DNA from: Paenibacillus_V sp046244365
GTDB taxonomy: Bacteria; Bacillota; Bacilli; Paenibacillales; NBRC-103111
Length of the DNA stretch: 64,000 bases
Direction: 5' to 3'
Assembly: GCF_046244365.1 (NCBI RefSeq)
Contig: NZ_CP176395.1
Coordinates: 5,580,001 to 5,644,000 of the forward strand
The notes below the pieces were generated by a model that did no database searches, had not been told where the DNA came from, and saw nothing but the letters and a program-made list of their open reading frames with translations. Positions 36,261 to 45,559 of this stretch are shown piece by piece (within the stretch, counting starts at the first letter, position 1; each line of letters starts with the position of its first letter). A program made the translations under genes and the position numbers.

Positions 36261-36335
36261 AAAAAAAGCCATGAAAACGGTAAACATGCCTTCGGCTAGC
36301 TTCGCTAGGAAGAACATGGTTACGGTTTCAGGGCT
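36261..36335 (-). terminator. Leader terminator upstream of HAD-glpP-ugpQ
   Basis: Arms at 36267-36288 and 36315-36335 pair over about 20 bases with one bulge. An inner CTAGC/GCTAG hairpin fills the loop, and the minus strand continues into seven T. It lies between the promoter at 36377-36405 and the first gene, so it should stop most transcripts unless relieved. Confidence 0.85.
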
Positions 36336-36376
36336 TCTCCATATACTCGAACCTGACCGCTTATGTTGTTACCCAA

Positions 36377-36405
36377 AATATACATGCGCGTTTAGCCCGT
36401 GTCAA
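36377..36405 (-). promoter_or_regulatory. Consensus sigma-A promoter of HAD-glpP-ugpQ
   Basis: TTGACA (36400-36405), 17 bases, TATATT (36377-36382). Predicted start of transcription near 36370, leaving about 35 bases before the leader hairpin. Confidence 0.88.
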
Positions 36406-36510
36406 CCCCATTTTCAAGCAAGTATGCAATACGGGCCTGCTGGACGGACATAAAAAGCCCCCCATATTCGAACCTCCTTTATAGAGTTCAAACACGAAAG
36501 GAATTGGCCT

Positions 36511-37467
36511 ATGAAAAAATGGACTGCGATTGTTACTGCAATGGCCGCTGTATCGCTATTGGTATACGGATTTACTTTTTTTGGGGGAAATCGGGCATCC
36601 GCCACCTCGGCGTCGGCCGCGGGCACCATCGCATCAATCGACACGGCAAAGCATCAAATCGTACTAACGGAATCGGACGGCAATCATACGTATCCCCTCT
36701 CCAAAACCGTCTGGATTTATCGGAATGAGCAGAAAGCGGCACTTGCCGACGTAAAGACCGGCGATCAGGCGAAGCTCGTTTTCAACTCCAGACAGCAAGC
36801 GGCCTATGTGATGGTTTCCTCGGCGGATTTTGCCGCAGCCTCGCCGCCAAGCGAAGCGCCGGCCCCGTCAAGCCCCGCCGGCCAGACGCCTTCCGCCGCA
36901 CCGAGCGCGACTCCCGAGCCGATGCCTTCCGCCGTACCGCCGGCTCCTCAGCCGCCTACCGCATCGCCGGCTGCTTCAGCCGATTCGATTACCGATGCTC
37001 TTGAGAAACTGGAGATCAGCTTAAGCGGACCGAACCATAAAGTAAAGCTCAAACAGGAAGGAAATGACGGCAAAACGAAAGCCGAAGTCGAGATCGAGCA
37101 AAAGGACGACGGCGATATTCATTTAAAAGGCGTTCAAGCCGAGCAATTCATCAGGCAGCTGCTCGCCGCCGTTCATTACCGTACGGATATGGATAAAAAC
37201 GAGCTTGCTCTGGCTATCGCAAAAACGTTAAACCTCGAGTTTACCAAAAGCGACGTCAAGATGGAGATTAAGCATGGCTATTTGAAAAATGAAAGCCATG
37301 GTTATGACAAAAACAAGGATAATGGCAATGGCAAAGATAATGGCAATGACAAAGGCAAGGACAAAGCAATGAACAAAGATAAAGATAAAGATAAAAGCAA
37401 AGATAAAGATAAAGGCAAAGATAAAGATAAAGAACGGGCCAACAACGACAACGATCGTGACGATTAA
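36511..37467 (+). CDS. Secreted protein with Pro-rich linker and Lys/Asp-rich tail
   Basis: This 318-residue exported protein has a signal anchor or peptide (about 1-30) and an OB-like/DUF5666-like domain (AAGTIASIDTAKHQIVLTE to about 115). A Pro/Ala/Ser linker follows (about 115-155), then an acidic helical domain (about 155-255) and a tail of about 60 residues made almost only of Lys, Asp, Asn and Gly (KDKDKDKSKDKDKGKDKDK). ATG start with AAAGGA. It is convergent with the penicillin-binding protein gene, which has a similar Lys-rich tail. Function unknown; wall or teichoic acid contact is possible. Confidence 0.85.
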   Translation: MKKWTAIVTAMAAVSLLVYGFTFFGGNRASATSASAAGTIASIDTAKHQIVLTESDGNHTYPLSKTVWIYRNEQKAALADVKTGDQAKLVFNSRQQAAYVMVSSADFAAASPPSEAPAPSSPAGQTPSAAPSATPEPMPSAVPPAPQPPTASPAASADSITDALEKLEISLSGPNHKVKLKQEGNDGKTKAEVEIEQKDDGDIHLKGVQAEQFIRQLLAAVHYRTDMDKNELALAIAKTLNLEFTKSDVKMEIKHGYLKNESHGYDKNKDNGNGKDNGNDKGKDKAMNKDKDKDKSKDKDKGKDKDKERANNDNDRDD

Positions 37468-37475
37468 GTTCCTCC

Positions 37476-37522
37476 AAAAAAGCGGGGCATTCCCGGCCAT
37501 CGGCCTTGAATGCCCCGCTTTT
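37476..37522. terminator. Bidirectional terminator between convergent genes
   Basis: AAAAGCGGGGCATTC (37477-37491) pairs with GAATGCCCCGCTTTT (37508-37522). Confidence 0.92.
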
Positions 37523-37529
37523 ATTATCC

Positions 37530-39515
37530 CTAGTCGTTTTTCTCTTCCTTTTTGCCCTTTCCTTTCCCCTTCTCCTTCTCCTTCGATTTTCCTTGTCCGT
37601 TATCTTTCCCTTGATCGCCGTTCCCGTTTGGCTTGTTAGCATTGCCTGTGACTTGACTCGCAGGCGGAAGCTGAAAAGCCGCGACCGGCACTCCTTCCAA
37701 AGCCTTCGTCATCATATCGCGAAAGATGACTGCAGGATACGCGCCGCCCGATGTCGTCAAGAAATGGTTCTGATCCGTCTGATCGTAGCCCAACCATACG
37801 GCTGCAACCAGCTCCGGTGTAAACCCGACGAACCACGCATCCTTGACTCCGTTTTTGCCGGCGAACAAAGGGGTGTCGGGGAGCTGCGTCGTACCGGTTT
37901 TACCGGCTGCCGGGCGAGCGAGCGCCGCATTCGCGCCTGTTCCTCTGCCGACGACATCCTGCAGCATAGCTGTCATCACTCTGGCGTTCGCTGCCGACAT
38001 TACCTGGACAGGTTTCGCATCGGCTTCGATGAGCGGAAGACCGTCCTTGGTCGTAATGCGGGCGATCGCGTGCGCCTTGTTCATTTTCCCGTCATTCGGA
38101 AATATGCTGTACGCCTGCGCCATTTGCAGAGGCGCGACACCTTCCTGCAAGCCGCCTAATGCGATGCCGAGCGTTCTGTCTTCCTTGGTAAGCGGAATGT
38201 CCAATTTTTTTACGAAGTCGATGCCCTTATCGATTCCGATTTCATTCAAGAGCCAGACGGCCGGAATGTTCCATGAGCTCAAAATCGCTTCGTACATGGA
38301 AACCTCGCCTCTTGTGGAATGGTCCCAATCTTGCGGCCGGTAGCCGTTAATATCGAGTTGACCGTCATAGAGCCTGGAAGCAGGCGTGTACCCGTTCTCC
38401 AGTGCGGGCGCGTATACGACCAGCGGCTTGAACGTCGAACCGGGCTGTCTTTTCAACTGGCTGGCATGGTTGAAACCGCGAAATACGTGGTCTCCCCGAT
38501 TTCCGACCATACCGCGAATCCCTCCTGTCGCAGGATCCAACACGACGGCGCCGCTCTGAATCAGCTGATCGTCCGTGCTTTTGGGAAAAGAGGCGTCGTT
38601 GCTGTACACCTCTTCCATCGCGTTCTGCACCTTCGGATCGAGCTGCGTATACAGCTGGAGTCCGCCGGTCAGCAGCTGCTCTTCCGTAAACCCGTACAGC
38701 TTAACCGCTTCCTCTATGACATAATCCACATAGGAAGCGTGCTTGCCGCGCGTTTGGTCCTCCGCCTTTTTGAGCACGAGCGGGGCGCTGACCGATTTCG
38801 CATACTCCTCTTCGCTAATGTATTGCTCCTCTTTCATCAGCGCGAGCACGAGGTTTCTTCGCTCAAGCGCCTTCTCCTTATTTTGGATAGGCGAATAACG
38901 CGTGGGCGCTTTCGGCAAACCCGCCAGCAGCGCCGACTCGGGGAGAGAGAGCTCCCGGACGTCTTTGCCGAAATACAGGCGGGCCGCCTCTTGTACGCCC
39001 CAGCGTCCTTCCCCGAAATAAATCTGATTCAAATACAGCTCCAAAATATGATCTTTGGACAAGGACGAATCGATTTTGACCGCCATCGCGGCTTCCTTCA
39101 GCTTTCGCGCCATGGTCTGCTCCGAGGTAAGAAACAGGTTTTTGGCCAGCTGCTGCGTAATCGTGCTGCCGCCCTGCACCACTTCCCCCGATTTCGCATT
39201 CGTGGTTAGCGCCCGTGCGATGGATCTTATATCTACGCCGTCATGCTCGTAAAACCGCCGGTCCTCCACCGCAATAACCGCTTGGCGCAGCTGGACGGGA
39301 ATATCCTGCAGCGGTACCGGATCGATTTTGGAAGACGAGAGCTGGGTGATCGCGCTGCCGTTCCGGTCGTATATCGTCGTCGGTTCGGGCAGCGGATCGT
39401 TCAGCCTCTCGATATCCATCCGGCCGATCCATACCGCGACTGCGGCGATCGTCCCTGCCGTAACAACTATCAAAACAATGCCGATTTTAAGCCATAACGC
39501 TTTTCGTCTGCTCAT
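37530..39515 (-). CDS. Class A penicillin-binding protein (PBP1A family)
   Basis: This 661-residue bifunctional cell wall synthase has one membrane anchor (about 9-30). Its glycosyltransferase (GT51) domain is marked by AVEDRRFYEHDGVDIRSIARAL with the catalytic Glu, GGSTITQQLAKNLFL and ELYLNQIYFG. Its transpeptidase domain has the SxxK motif GSTFKP, SWN and KTGTT. The last 40 residues are Gly/Lys/Glu-rich (GNGDQGKDNGQGKSKEKEKG). ATG start with GAGGGG. It builds peptidoglycan at the outer face of the membrane. Confidence 0.96.
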   Translation of the reverse strand: MSRRKALWLKIGIVLIVVTAGTIAAVAVWIGRMDIERLNDPLPEPTTIYDRNGSAITQLSSSKIDPVPLQDIPVQLRQAVIAVEDRRFYEHDGVDIRSIARALTTNAKSGEVVQGGSTITQQLAKNLFLTSEQTMARKLKEAAMAVKIDSSLSKDHILELYLNQIYFGEGRWGVQEAARLYFGKDVRELSLPESALLAGLPKAPTRYSPIQNKEKALERRNLVLALMKEEQYISEEEYAKSVSAPLVLKKAEDQTRGKHASYVDYVIEEAVKLYGFTEEQLLTGGLQLYTQLDPKVQNAMEEVYSNDASFPKSTDDQLIQSGAVVLDPATGGIRGMVGNRGDHVFRGFNHASQLKRQPGSTFKPLVVYAPALENGYTPASRLYDGQLDINGYRPQDWDHSTRGEVSMYEAILSSWNIPAVWLLNEIGIDKGIDFVKKLDIPLTKEDRTLGIALGGLQEGVAPLQMAQAYSIFPNDGKMNKAHAIARITTKDGLPLIEADAKPVQVMSAANARVMTAMLQDVVGRGTGANAALARPAAGKTGTTQLPDTPLFAGKNGVKDAWFVGFTPELVAAVWLGYDQTDQNHFLTTSGGAYPAVIFRDMMTKALEGVPVAAFQLPPASQVTGNANKPNGNGDQGKDNGQGKSKEKEKGKGKGKKEEKND

Positions 39516-39613
39516 GCTGTACCCCTCGTTCTATCTGCTTCTAAGGGGACGGATTCCGCTCAACAGAGAGCGAGAACGCCGCCGCCTTCCATATGTATTC
39601 GTAAACCGTCGAC

Positions 39614-39667
39614 AAAAAGAGACCGCCCCCCGCAAAGCCTTATCAGGCTTGCGAAAGGACGGTCTCT
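39614..39667 (-). terminator. Terminator after the 161-residue membrane protein gene
   Basis: AGAGACCG (39618-39625) pairs with CGGTCTCT (39660-39667), with an inner GCaAAGCCT/AGGCTTGC stem. The minus strand ends in TTTTT. Confidence 0.9.
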
Positions 39668-39678
39668 AGGAAAACCGG

Positions 39679-40164
39679 CTACCAGGAGCGCGGTCTGCGT
39701 GCGGCAACGAGCGCCACGCCTGCTATGATGAGTACGGCGGCGACGATGTAGATGCCTGCCGTCATCAGGAACATGATGCTGAACAGAACGACGGAAACGA
39801 GCGCGATGATCATGGCTGCGACCGCGACGCCGCGTGACGTATTGCGGTCGAACAAATGCAGCTCGTACAAACCTACGGCGACGCCGAAGACGAATCCCGG
39901 CCACAAATATTTCATGCTGCTCCAGCCGAACAAGTTGCAATAGAAGAACATTAGCGAATAGGTGACCAGTATGCCTCCCGGCACGAGAACCCCGGAAGGA
40001 AGCACCCGACCGAAGTAAAGCATATGCAGCGCAATCCCCGGAACCAGAATGAACAGGGGCCAAACGAGACTGCCCAGAAAGCTGAAAACGCCAAGTTTGC
40101 CCAGCAGCAAAACGACGGCGACGCCAATCAACAAAAGCCCGATGGAATATTGGTTTTTTGCCAT
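39679..40164 (-). CDS. Small multi-pass membrane protein (LiaF-TM/DUF5668-like)
   Basis: This protein has 161 residues and four to five membrane segments, with the opening YSIGLLLIGVAVVLLLGKLGVF and WPLFILVPGIALHMLYF resembling the LiaF/DUF5668 transmembrane module. No extracellular sensor or catalytic domain. I chose ATG 40162-40164, 6 bases after GGGGGG; the longer frame would read into the tandem repeats. Function unknown. Confidence 0.8.
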   Translation of the reverse strand: MAKNQYSIGLLLIGVAVVLLLGKLGVFSFLGSLVWPLFILVPGIALHMLYFGRVLPSGVLVPGGILVTYSLMFFYCNLFGWSSMKYLWPGFVFGVAVGLYELHLFDRNTSRGVAVAAMIIALVSVVLFSIMFLMTAGIYIVAAVLIIAGVALVAARRPRSW

Positions 40165-40213
40165 GACTTTCCCCCCGGATAGACAGAATACGACACGGTT
40201 TATGATTATAGTG

Positions 40214-40535
40214 TAGCTGAAAATGCATAAAAAAACCAGCGGTCGGCGACCGCCGGTTAATAAACCGTTAAGACCAGCGTGAATCAAGCGTTATAGCGTG
40301 CAGATGAAAATGCTACCAGCAGCCGTCGACCGCCGGCCCATAAGCCAAGAAGTCCAGCGTAAATCAACGTCTTAGCGTGCAGATGAAAATGCTGAGTAGC
40401 GGTCGGCGACAGCCGGCCCATGAGCCGCGAAGACCAGCGTAAATTAACGTCTTAGCGTGCAGATGAAAATGCTGAGCAGCGGTCGGCGACCGACCGCCTA
40501 TGAGCCGTGAAGACCAGAGTAAAACTTGCGTTTTA
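40214..40535. repeat. Four tandem 80-bp repeats with internal dyad
   Basis: Units start near 40214 (divergent), 40294, 40373 and 40453, and a fifth begins at 40534 inside the end of the VWA gene. Each contains GCGTGCAGATGAAAATGCT and, in most, GGTCGGCGACC, which is a dyad, followed by GACCAGCGTAAAT. The array fills the 368 bases between the two minus-strand genes. No spacer variation of CRISPR kind is seen. Confidence 0.88.
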
Positions 40536-43523
40536 GCGGCGCTTCCGGTTTTTGGCGGCCAGCAGCCGGCTCATGCCGTCGGTTCCCGCCTCGCCGGGAC
40601 CGGCTTGTGCGGGCTTCGCGGCGCTCCCGCCGGGCGGGGCTTGGCCGCCCGGCGTCACGCCGGCCTGCGACGCGGCGGCTGGGCGCTCCTGGCCGCCCGG
40701 CGCAGCGGCGGCTGCATCGCGAGGCTGCGCGCGTGGCGCGGCGGCGTCCGGCCCGCCCGGCGGCGCGTCTTCGCGGCGCAAGAGCGGGCTCGCGCGCCGC
40801 ACGCGCTGCCGCAGGCGGGCGTAAGCCGCCTCCGCAGCCGGCCCGCGCTGCTCATGCCCGGCCCGGAGGGCGGGCATGAGCAGCGCCAAGGGCCGGCGCA
40901 GGAGCTGCGCCGCGCGCGCCCAGCCGAGCGACAGCCGGCGCACGGCGACGTCGGCGAGCCAGAGCAGCAGCGCCGCGATGAGCAGCGGCCTGCTCAGCTC
41001 GTGCGGCCGCGTGCGCGGCTTGAAGTCCGCGGCGAACACGTCGCCGGGGCGGTCAAGCGACAGCAGCCGGCCGCCGGTGAGCTCCGCCAGCTTGCGCAGC
41101 TTCTCGCTGCCGTCCACCGGCGATAGGCGGTATTCGGGCGAATATGGGACGACGATTCCGCTCGTTACGCTGCCGAGCAGCTTGGCCCCGTCCGGGCCGG
41201 CATTCGCATTGGCGCTTGTTCCACCGCTGCTGCCGTCTGCCTCCGTCCCGGACGACGGGCCATATAGGTCGATTTTGGTCACATAAACGCCGGGCTTCAC
41301 GACCGGCAGCTTCGCTTCGTATTCGCCTGGAGCGATAGGTGTAAAAAGCGCCTCTTGCTTGCCGAGGCTATCATCCGTCACTACCGCGCGCAGCTCTCCT
41401 TGAAAATCGGTATCCGCCGTTTTCGCCCGAAGGGTGACCGTGTTTTCGCTCAGCTCGCTGGACAGTTCGACCGGTGACGCTTGAAACTGCGGAAACGTCC
41501 ATTTGATCACCCGGCTTAGCATATCCGGAAATCCGCTCCACGTTATCCATTCTCCCGACCACTTGCCTGTCACATCGCTCGTCCATGCCGCGCTTTTGCC
41601 CGCTCCATACTGCCATCTGGCAAGCAAAGGATCCGGCTCGGGGCTGATCAGCACCGATTCTGCGGTTTCCTTCGCCGTCGTTGCGATATAGCCGCCGATC
41701 GCCGGGACGCCGCCCGCAAACAGGGACGACCAATCCTCGCCCTGCGCGAACGCCGGGACGAACGGCTGGTCCACGATGTACGTCCGCGATATCAGCACCG
41801 CTTCACGGCTGAAAATGGCGGGAACCGTGCTTTGGTCGTCCGTAAAGTAGTAGCGGCCCTTCGCCAGCAGAGCGATACGTTCCAGCAGCGCCTGATCCGC
41901 ATCTTGGCCGATCGCCACGCTGGACAAGCTAATATTGTCCTTCACCATATCGGCTGCGAGCGCCTCGTAGCTGCCGCCGGAAGAAGACTGGCCATCCGTC
42001 AGCAAAATGATATGCTTACGCTGAGCGGATACTTTCGTTAGCTTCTCGTAAGCTTCTTTTACAGCCCCGTATACTTCCGTTCCGCCGTCCGCCCGGATCG
42101 CGTTGATGCCGTCTACCGCTTTTTTCTTATCCGTCAGCTTCTGCGGCTCGACGACCCACCACGGCGAGCCGTCAAAAGCAAGAACGCCGAGCGTATCCTT
42201 GTCCCTCAGCAAATCGACGGTACGAGTCGCCGCTTCTTGCGCCAGCTCCATTTTTCCGCCCGACATACTGCCGGATTTGTCGATAACGAGCATAATCGCA
42301 AGAGACGGAATTTCCCGCTTGCCGCGTAAATCCATGTACACCGGGAGCGCCTTCTCGACAGGCGTCTGGAAATAGCCGCCCAACCCGAAGCTGTTCTCCC
42401 CTCCAAGCATGACGAGACCGATTCCGTAATCGCGCACCGCCTGTTCGATCATTTGCATTTGGACCTGCGACATTCGCGCCCCCGAAACGTCATTCAAGAC
42501 GATACTTTCGTATGCCGCGTAGTCGGCCAGTTCCTTCGGAAGCAGCTCGGGAGGAATGAGCTCATAAGGCATCAGACCGGCATCAAGCGCTCCGGTTACG
42601 TTCTTGGAGGAGCCTTGATCTCCTTCGACGACAAGCACCTTGGGAGGTCCGTTTACCCGGCTGAACGCATATCCGGCATTATTGGCCGCCTGTTCGTCGC
42701 CTTCCATATACAGCTCCGCACGGTATCTATGCAAGCCGGCATCCTTCGCGACGCTCTGCACGACAAACCGGTTCAAGCCTTGTTCAAGCGCAACCCGCTG
42801 CAACGTGACTTCCCGGTTGTCTTCGTATATTCGCAGTTCGCCTTCTCCAGCGGCGCTGCTTCTTATCGCCACTTCGATACTGTACTTTTCGGCTTGATAC
42901 AGCTTTTCGGGCACTTTTACCGACTCGACCGCCGCATCGCGCTTCGTTTTTGCCGGGATCGGCAGCACGTCGACAGGAACCCCTTTATCGCGTAGCAGTC
43001 TTGCCTGCCTCGCCATATCGCCAACGTTCTCCATACCGTCGGACAACAGGACGATCCTATCGACAATGCCGCCTTCCTCCGTCATGCCTGTCGCCAATTG
43101 CAATCCTGACGCGATGTTCGAAAATGCACGATTGACACTCCCGGTAAACTGAAACTGTCTTAAATCGCGATCGTCCGTTTGACGCTCGACGACAGCTTCC
43201 AGTCCGGAAGAGACGACGCCGATTCTGTCTTGCGGCTTCTTGGCGGCGCCGGCTTCCTGCATCCATTTCTCATAGGCATCGGGAGCCGGCATGCTGTCCG
43301 ACCGGTCCGCTACGAATACAACCGTCTGCCCGGTCGTTGACGTTACGCTTTGAATACCAGCCAGCGCCAATATCAAGATTAGCAGTATGAGCGTACGGAG
43401 CGTTACCGCTATCGTCTTGCGCATTCCGGACAACCGATCCGTGCGCAGCCAGAGCCAAAAAGCGAAGCCGCAAAGCGGTGCCAGCAATAGAAGCACCCAA
43501 GGTTCGTTAAATCGTATGCCCAC
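40533..43523 (-). CDS. Membrane protein with two VWA domains and GATase-like fold
   Basis: This 996-residue protein has two membrane segments at about 8-57 and a third near the C-terminal part (ELSRPLLIAALLLWLADVAVRR). It has a VWA-like domain with VFVADRSDSMP (about 67-77), a glutamine-amidotransferase-like segment (VLVVEGD to YESIVLNDVSG and GIGLVMLGGENSFG), and a full VWA domain with MIDAS motif DKSGSMSG. The last 160 residues are Ala/Pro/Gly/Arg-rich and very GC-rich. I chose GTG 43521-43523 after GGGGGG at 9 bases; this overlaps the preceding gene by 17 bases. It ends the MoxR-VWA operon. Function unknown, probably envelope. Confidence 0.88.
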   Translation of the reverse strand: MGIRFNEPWVLLLLAPLCGFAFWLWLRTDRLSGMRKTIAVTLRTLILLILILALAGIQSVTSTTGQTVVFVADRSDSMPAPDAYEKWMQEAGAAKKPQDRIGVVSSGLEAVVERQTDDRDLRQFQFTGSVNRAFSNIASGLQLATGMTEEGGIVDRIVLLSDGMENVGDMARQARLLRDKGVPVDVLPIPAKTKRDAAVESVKVPEKLYQAEKYSIEVAIRSSAAGEGELRIYEDNREVTLQRVALEQGLNRFVVQSVAKDAGLHRYRAELYMEGDEQAANNAGYAFSRVNGPPKVLVVEGDQGSSKNVTGALDAGLMPYELIPPELLPKELADYAAYESIVLNDVSGARMSQVQMQMIEQAVRDYGIGLVMLGGENSFGLGGYFQTPVEKALPVYMDLRGKREIPSLAIMLVIDKSGSMSGGKMELAQEAATRTVDLLRDKDTLGVLAFDGSPWWVVEPQKLTDKKKAVDGINAIRADGGTEVYGAVKEAYEKLTKVSAQRKHIILLTDGQSSSGGSYEALAADMVKDNISLSSVAIGQDADQALLERIALLAKGRYYFTDDQSTVPAIFSREAVLISRTYIVDQPFVPAFAQGEDWSSLFAGGVPAIGGYIATTAKETAESVLISPEPDPLLARWQYGAGKSAAWTSDVTGKWSGEWITWSGFPDMLSRVIKWTFPQFQASPVELSSELSENTVTLRAKTADTDFQGELRAVVTDDSLGKQEALFTPIAPGEYEAKLPVVKPGVYVTKIDLYGPSSGTEADGSSGGTSANANAGPDGAKLLGSVTSGIVVPYSPEYRLSPVDGSEKLRKLAELTGGRLLSLDRPGDVFAADFKPRTRPHELSRPLLIAALLLWLADVAVRRLSLGWARAAQLLRRPLALLMPALRAGHEQRGPAAEAAYARLRQRVRRASPLLRREDAPPGGPDAAAPRAQPRDAAAAAPGGQERPAAASQAGVTPGGQAPPGGSAAKPAQAGPGEAGTDGMSRLLAAKNRKRR

Positions 43524-45519
43524 GCCGGTACACCCCCCACTCCAGCAGAACGGCGGCAATCGCGAGCACGATTATCCAACGAAGTAAATGATAAGGCATT
43601 CGCCCATCCGTTTGACTATTGCCGGCCTGAGCGACGTCTTCCTTCGCCGCCTGTCCATTCCGCCCCTCTTGACCTGTTATTCCGGTTACGGCGTTTGTCG
43701 TACCTGTTCTCCCGATAATCGTATCAAGCTGCGGCCGCAGCGCCACATTCATTTCCCGCGCATCCATCGCGACGGTCAGCAGTCTTGCCTGAACCGTAGC
43801 TCCTTCGCTGTCGCGTTCGACAAAGCGATATACGCCGGGAACAGAAGGGACCGTCTGTACGGAGGAGACGATGGTTCCTTGCCTATCCGCTTGCAGCTCA
43901 CCCGTTGCTTTGGCGCTATCTGAGGGATATACGGGCTGCCAAATAGCGCTGACCGTTTTGGCCGAAAGGGCTGCTTCCAGCTTATCCCCGGCAATAGCCG
44001 ACCCCAAGCCGGTTGACGACGATTCCGTCAGCCACTCCACCGCATTCTGCACCAAAACCGGAAATTCGCTGCGTAGCGGCAAATCCGACTCATGAAGGTC
44101 GAAAGCGAAAAGAAGCCTCTTTTTGCCGTTATCTTCTCCGGCATAGACGACCGGCGTGTCGCCTAGCCTGGCCACCGGCTCTCCCCACGTTACCTCTTGC
44201 GGCTTCCACAGCCGCGCGATGTGCGCATCCTGAAGCTTTATAAATTTCATGACCGGATGCGAGGTTACCGTCATTTCCCTAGCCGGCTTACTCTCCGTCC
44301 CGCCGACGCCCGGCAGATTTCCGATATACCAGACCGGTTTGCCTGCAAGACGCTTCTCCCAGGCGGCATCCATCGAACCGCTTTGAACGTTGTCCAAAAC
44401 GATCAGATCGGCTTCGAGTTCCGTAGGGACAAAAGTGTTTCCGTTCAACTGCGGTTTAATGACGGATACGCCCGCCAAGCCCAGCGCCTTTTCCAGAAAC
44501 AGATTGCCTTTGGATAATATGATAGCATTTTTCTCCCGAGCGCCCATTAGTAGGGCATACGCTTCGTTATCCTCCGCGAACGCATCGTTTGTTTCGAGCC
44601 GAACCCGGTAATCCCCGCTTTCGGGCAGCCCTTGCCAGAACAACGATCTTTGTTCGCCAGCTTGAAACGACTCGCGCTTAACCGAAGCAAGGCGATCGCC
44701 GGCATATAGGGAGATGTCGAAAGCTTCCGGGCGATCGCTCCAGTTTTTCACGGTAGCGACAGCCGACACGGCGCCTGACTTGCCTCCGTCCGGCGACACG
44801 CCGAATCGAATGACGCTAACATTGCCGCCCGCTTCGCCGCCGATTTGCATAACGGAGACGGGAACGTTAAACGAAACGGCTCCGGCGGAAGCTTCCGCCC
44901 ACTGTCCGTCCGTCAATAAGCGTACCTCCATGCGCGGATCGTCGCGCGTCAGCGACGAAGCTAAGGAAAGTGCCTCGTGATAAGCCGTAATGCCATAGGT
45001 TGGCGCAAGCTTTTCGACCGCTTCATTCAAAGCTTCCCGGGAAGCTTCGCGTGAAAGCAGCAGCTCCGGCTCTCTGCCCGCCGCGATCAGCGTAATCCGG
45101 CTGCCTTTCGCTTCCTTATCCGCCCACTCGAGCAGCTGCCGCTTGGCTTCGTCAAGCCGGGTCGGTGCAGTCGGCGAATCGCCGCCTGCTCTACCCGAAG
45201 CAGAATGTACCTTCGCCAGCATGCTGGCCGAAGTATCGACTATAACGACCACTTGCTCGCTTGCCCCTTGCTTCTGCCAAATGAACGGCTGCATGATAGC
45301 CAAAACTAACAGTGCAGCGGCCAGAAGCTGGATGTACAGCAGAAGCCGGTTGCGCAGCTTTTGCCACGGCCGGTTCGCTTCCATTTCCTTAAGCACGCGG
45401 TTCCAGAGCAGATGGCTCGATACCGGCGTGTCGATGTACGTTCGTTTCAACAAATACAATGCTGCTATGGCAGGCAGCGCAAGCGCGAACCAGAGCCCGC
45501 TCATCCATTCCACCCGCAT
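43507..45519 (-). CDS. BatA-like VWA membrane protein
   Basis: This protein of about 670 residues has the BatA N-terminal unit (GLWFALALPAIAALYLLKRTY and VSSHLLWNRVL) and a second membrane segment. A VWA domain follows with MIDAS motif DTSAS (in VVIVDTSASMLAKV, about 90-105), then a GATase-like segment with ADLIVLDNVQSG, and a last membrane segment (LLRWIIVLAIAAVLLEWG). The ATG at 45517-45519 is best spaced to GGGAAGGGG; ATG 45526-45528 is an alternative. It follows the DUF58 gene by about 40 bases. Known Bat proteins give aerotolerance in Bacteroides; the role here is unknown. Confidence 0.88.
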   Translation of the reverse strand: MRVEWMSGLWFALALPAIAALYLLKRTYIDTPVSSHLLWNRVLKEMEANRPWQKLRNRLLLYIQLLAAALLVLAIMQPFIWQKQGASEQVVVIVDTSASMLAKVHSASGRAGGDSPTAPTRLDEAKRQLLEWADKEAKGSRITLIAAGREPELLLSREASREALNEAVEKLAPTYGITAYHEALSLASSLTRDDPRMEVRLLTDGQWAEASAGAVSFNVPVSVMQIGGEAGGNVSVIRFGVSPDGGKSGAVSAVATVKNWSDRPEAFDISLYAGDRLASVKRESFQAGEQRSLFWQGLPESGDYRVRLETNDAFAEDNEAYALLMGAREKNAIILSKGNLFLEKALGLAGVSVIKPQLNGNTFVPTELEADLIVLDNVQSGSMDAAWEKRLAGKPVWYIGNLPGVGGTESKPAREMTVTSHPVMKFIKLQDAHIARLWKPQEVTWGEPVARLGDTPVVYAGEDNGKKRLLFAFDLHESDLPLRSEFPVLVQNAVEWLTESSSTGLGSAIAGDKLEAALSAKTVSAIWQPVYPSDSAKATGELQADRQGTIVSSVQTVPSVPGVYRFVERDSEGATVQARLLTVAMDAREMNVALRPQLDTIIGRTGTTNAVTGITGQEGRNGQAAKEDVAQAGNSQTDGRMPYHLLRWIIVLAIAAVLLEWGVYRRGHTI

Positions 45520-45559
45520 CCGCGTCATGCCCCTTCCCGCCGAGGATCTCGGCCTTCTT

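Noticed and set aside
40214..40535. 80-bp tandem array considered as a CRISPR
   Set aside because: The whole unit is repeated, with no unique spacers and no cas genes.
40533..41130. GC-rich tail of the VWA gene considered as a foreign insertion
   Set aside because: The frame is continuous, the stop is well placed and no repeats or transposase flank it; kept only as an observation.
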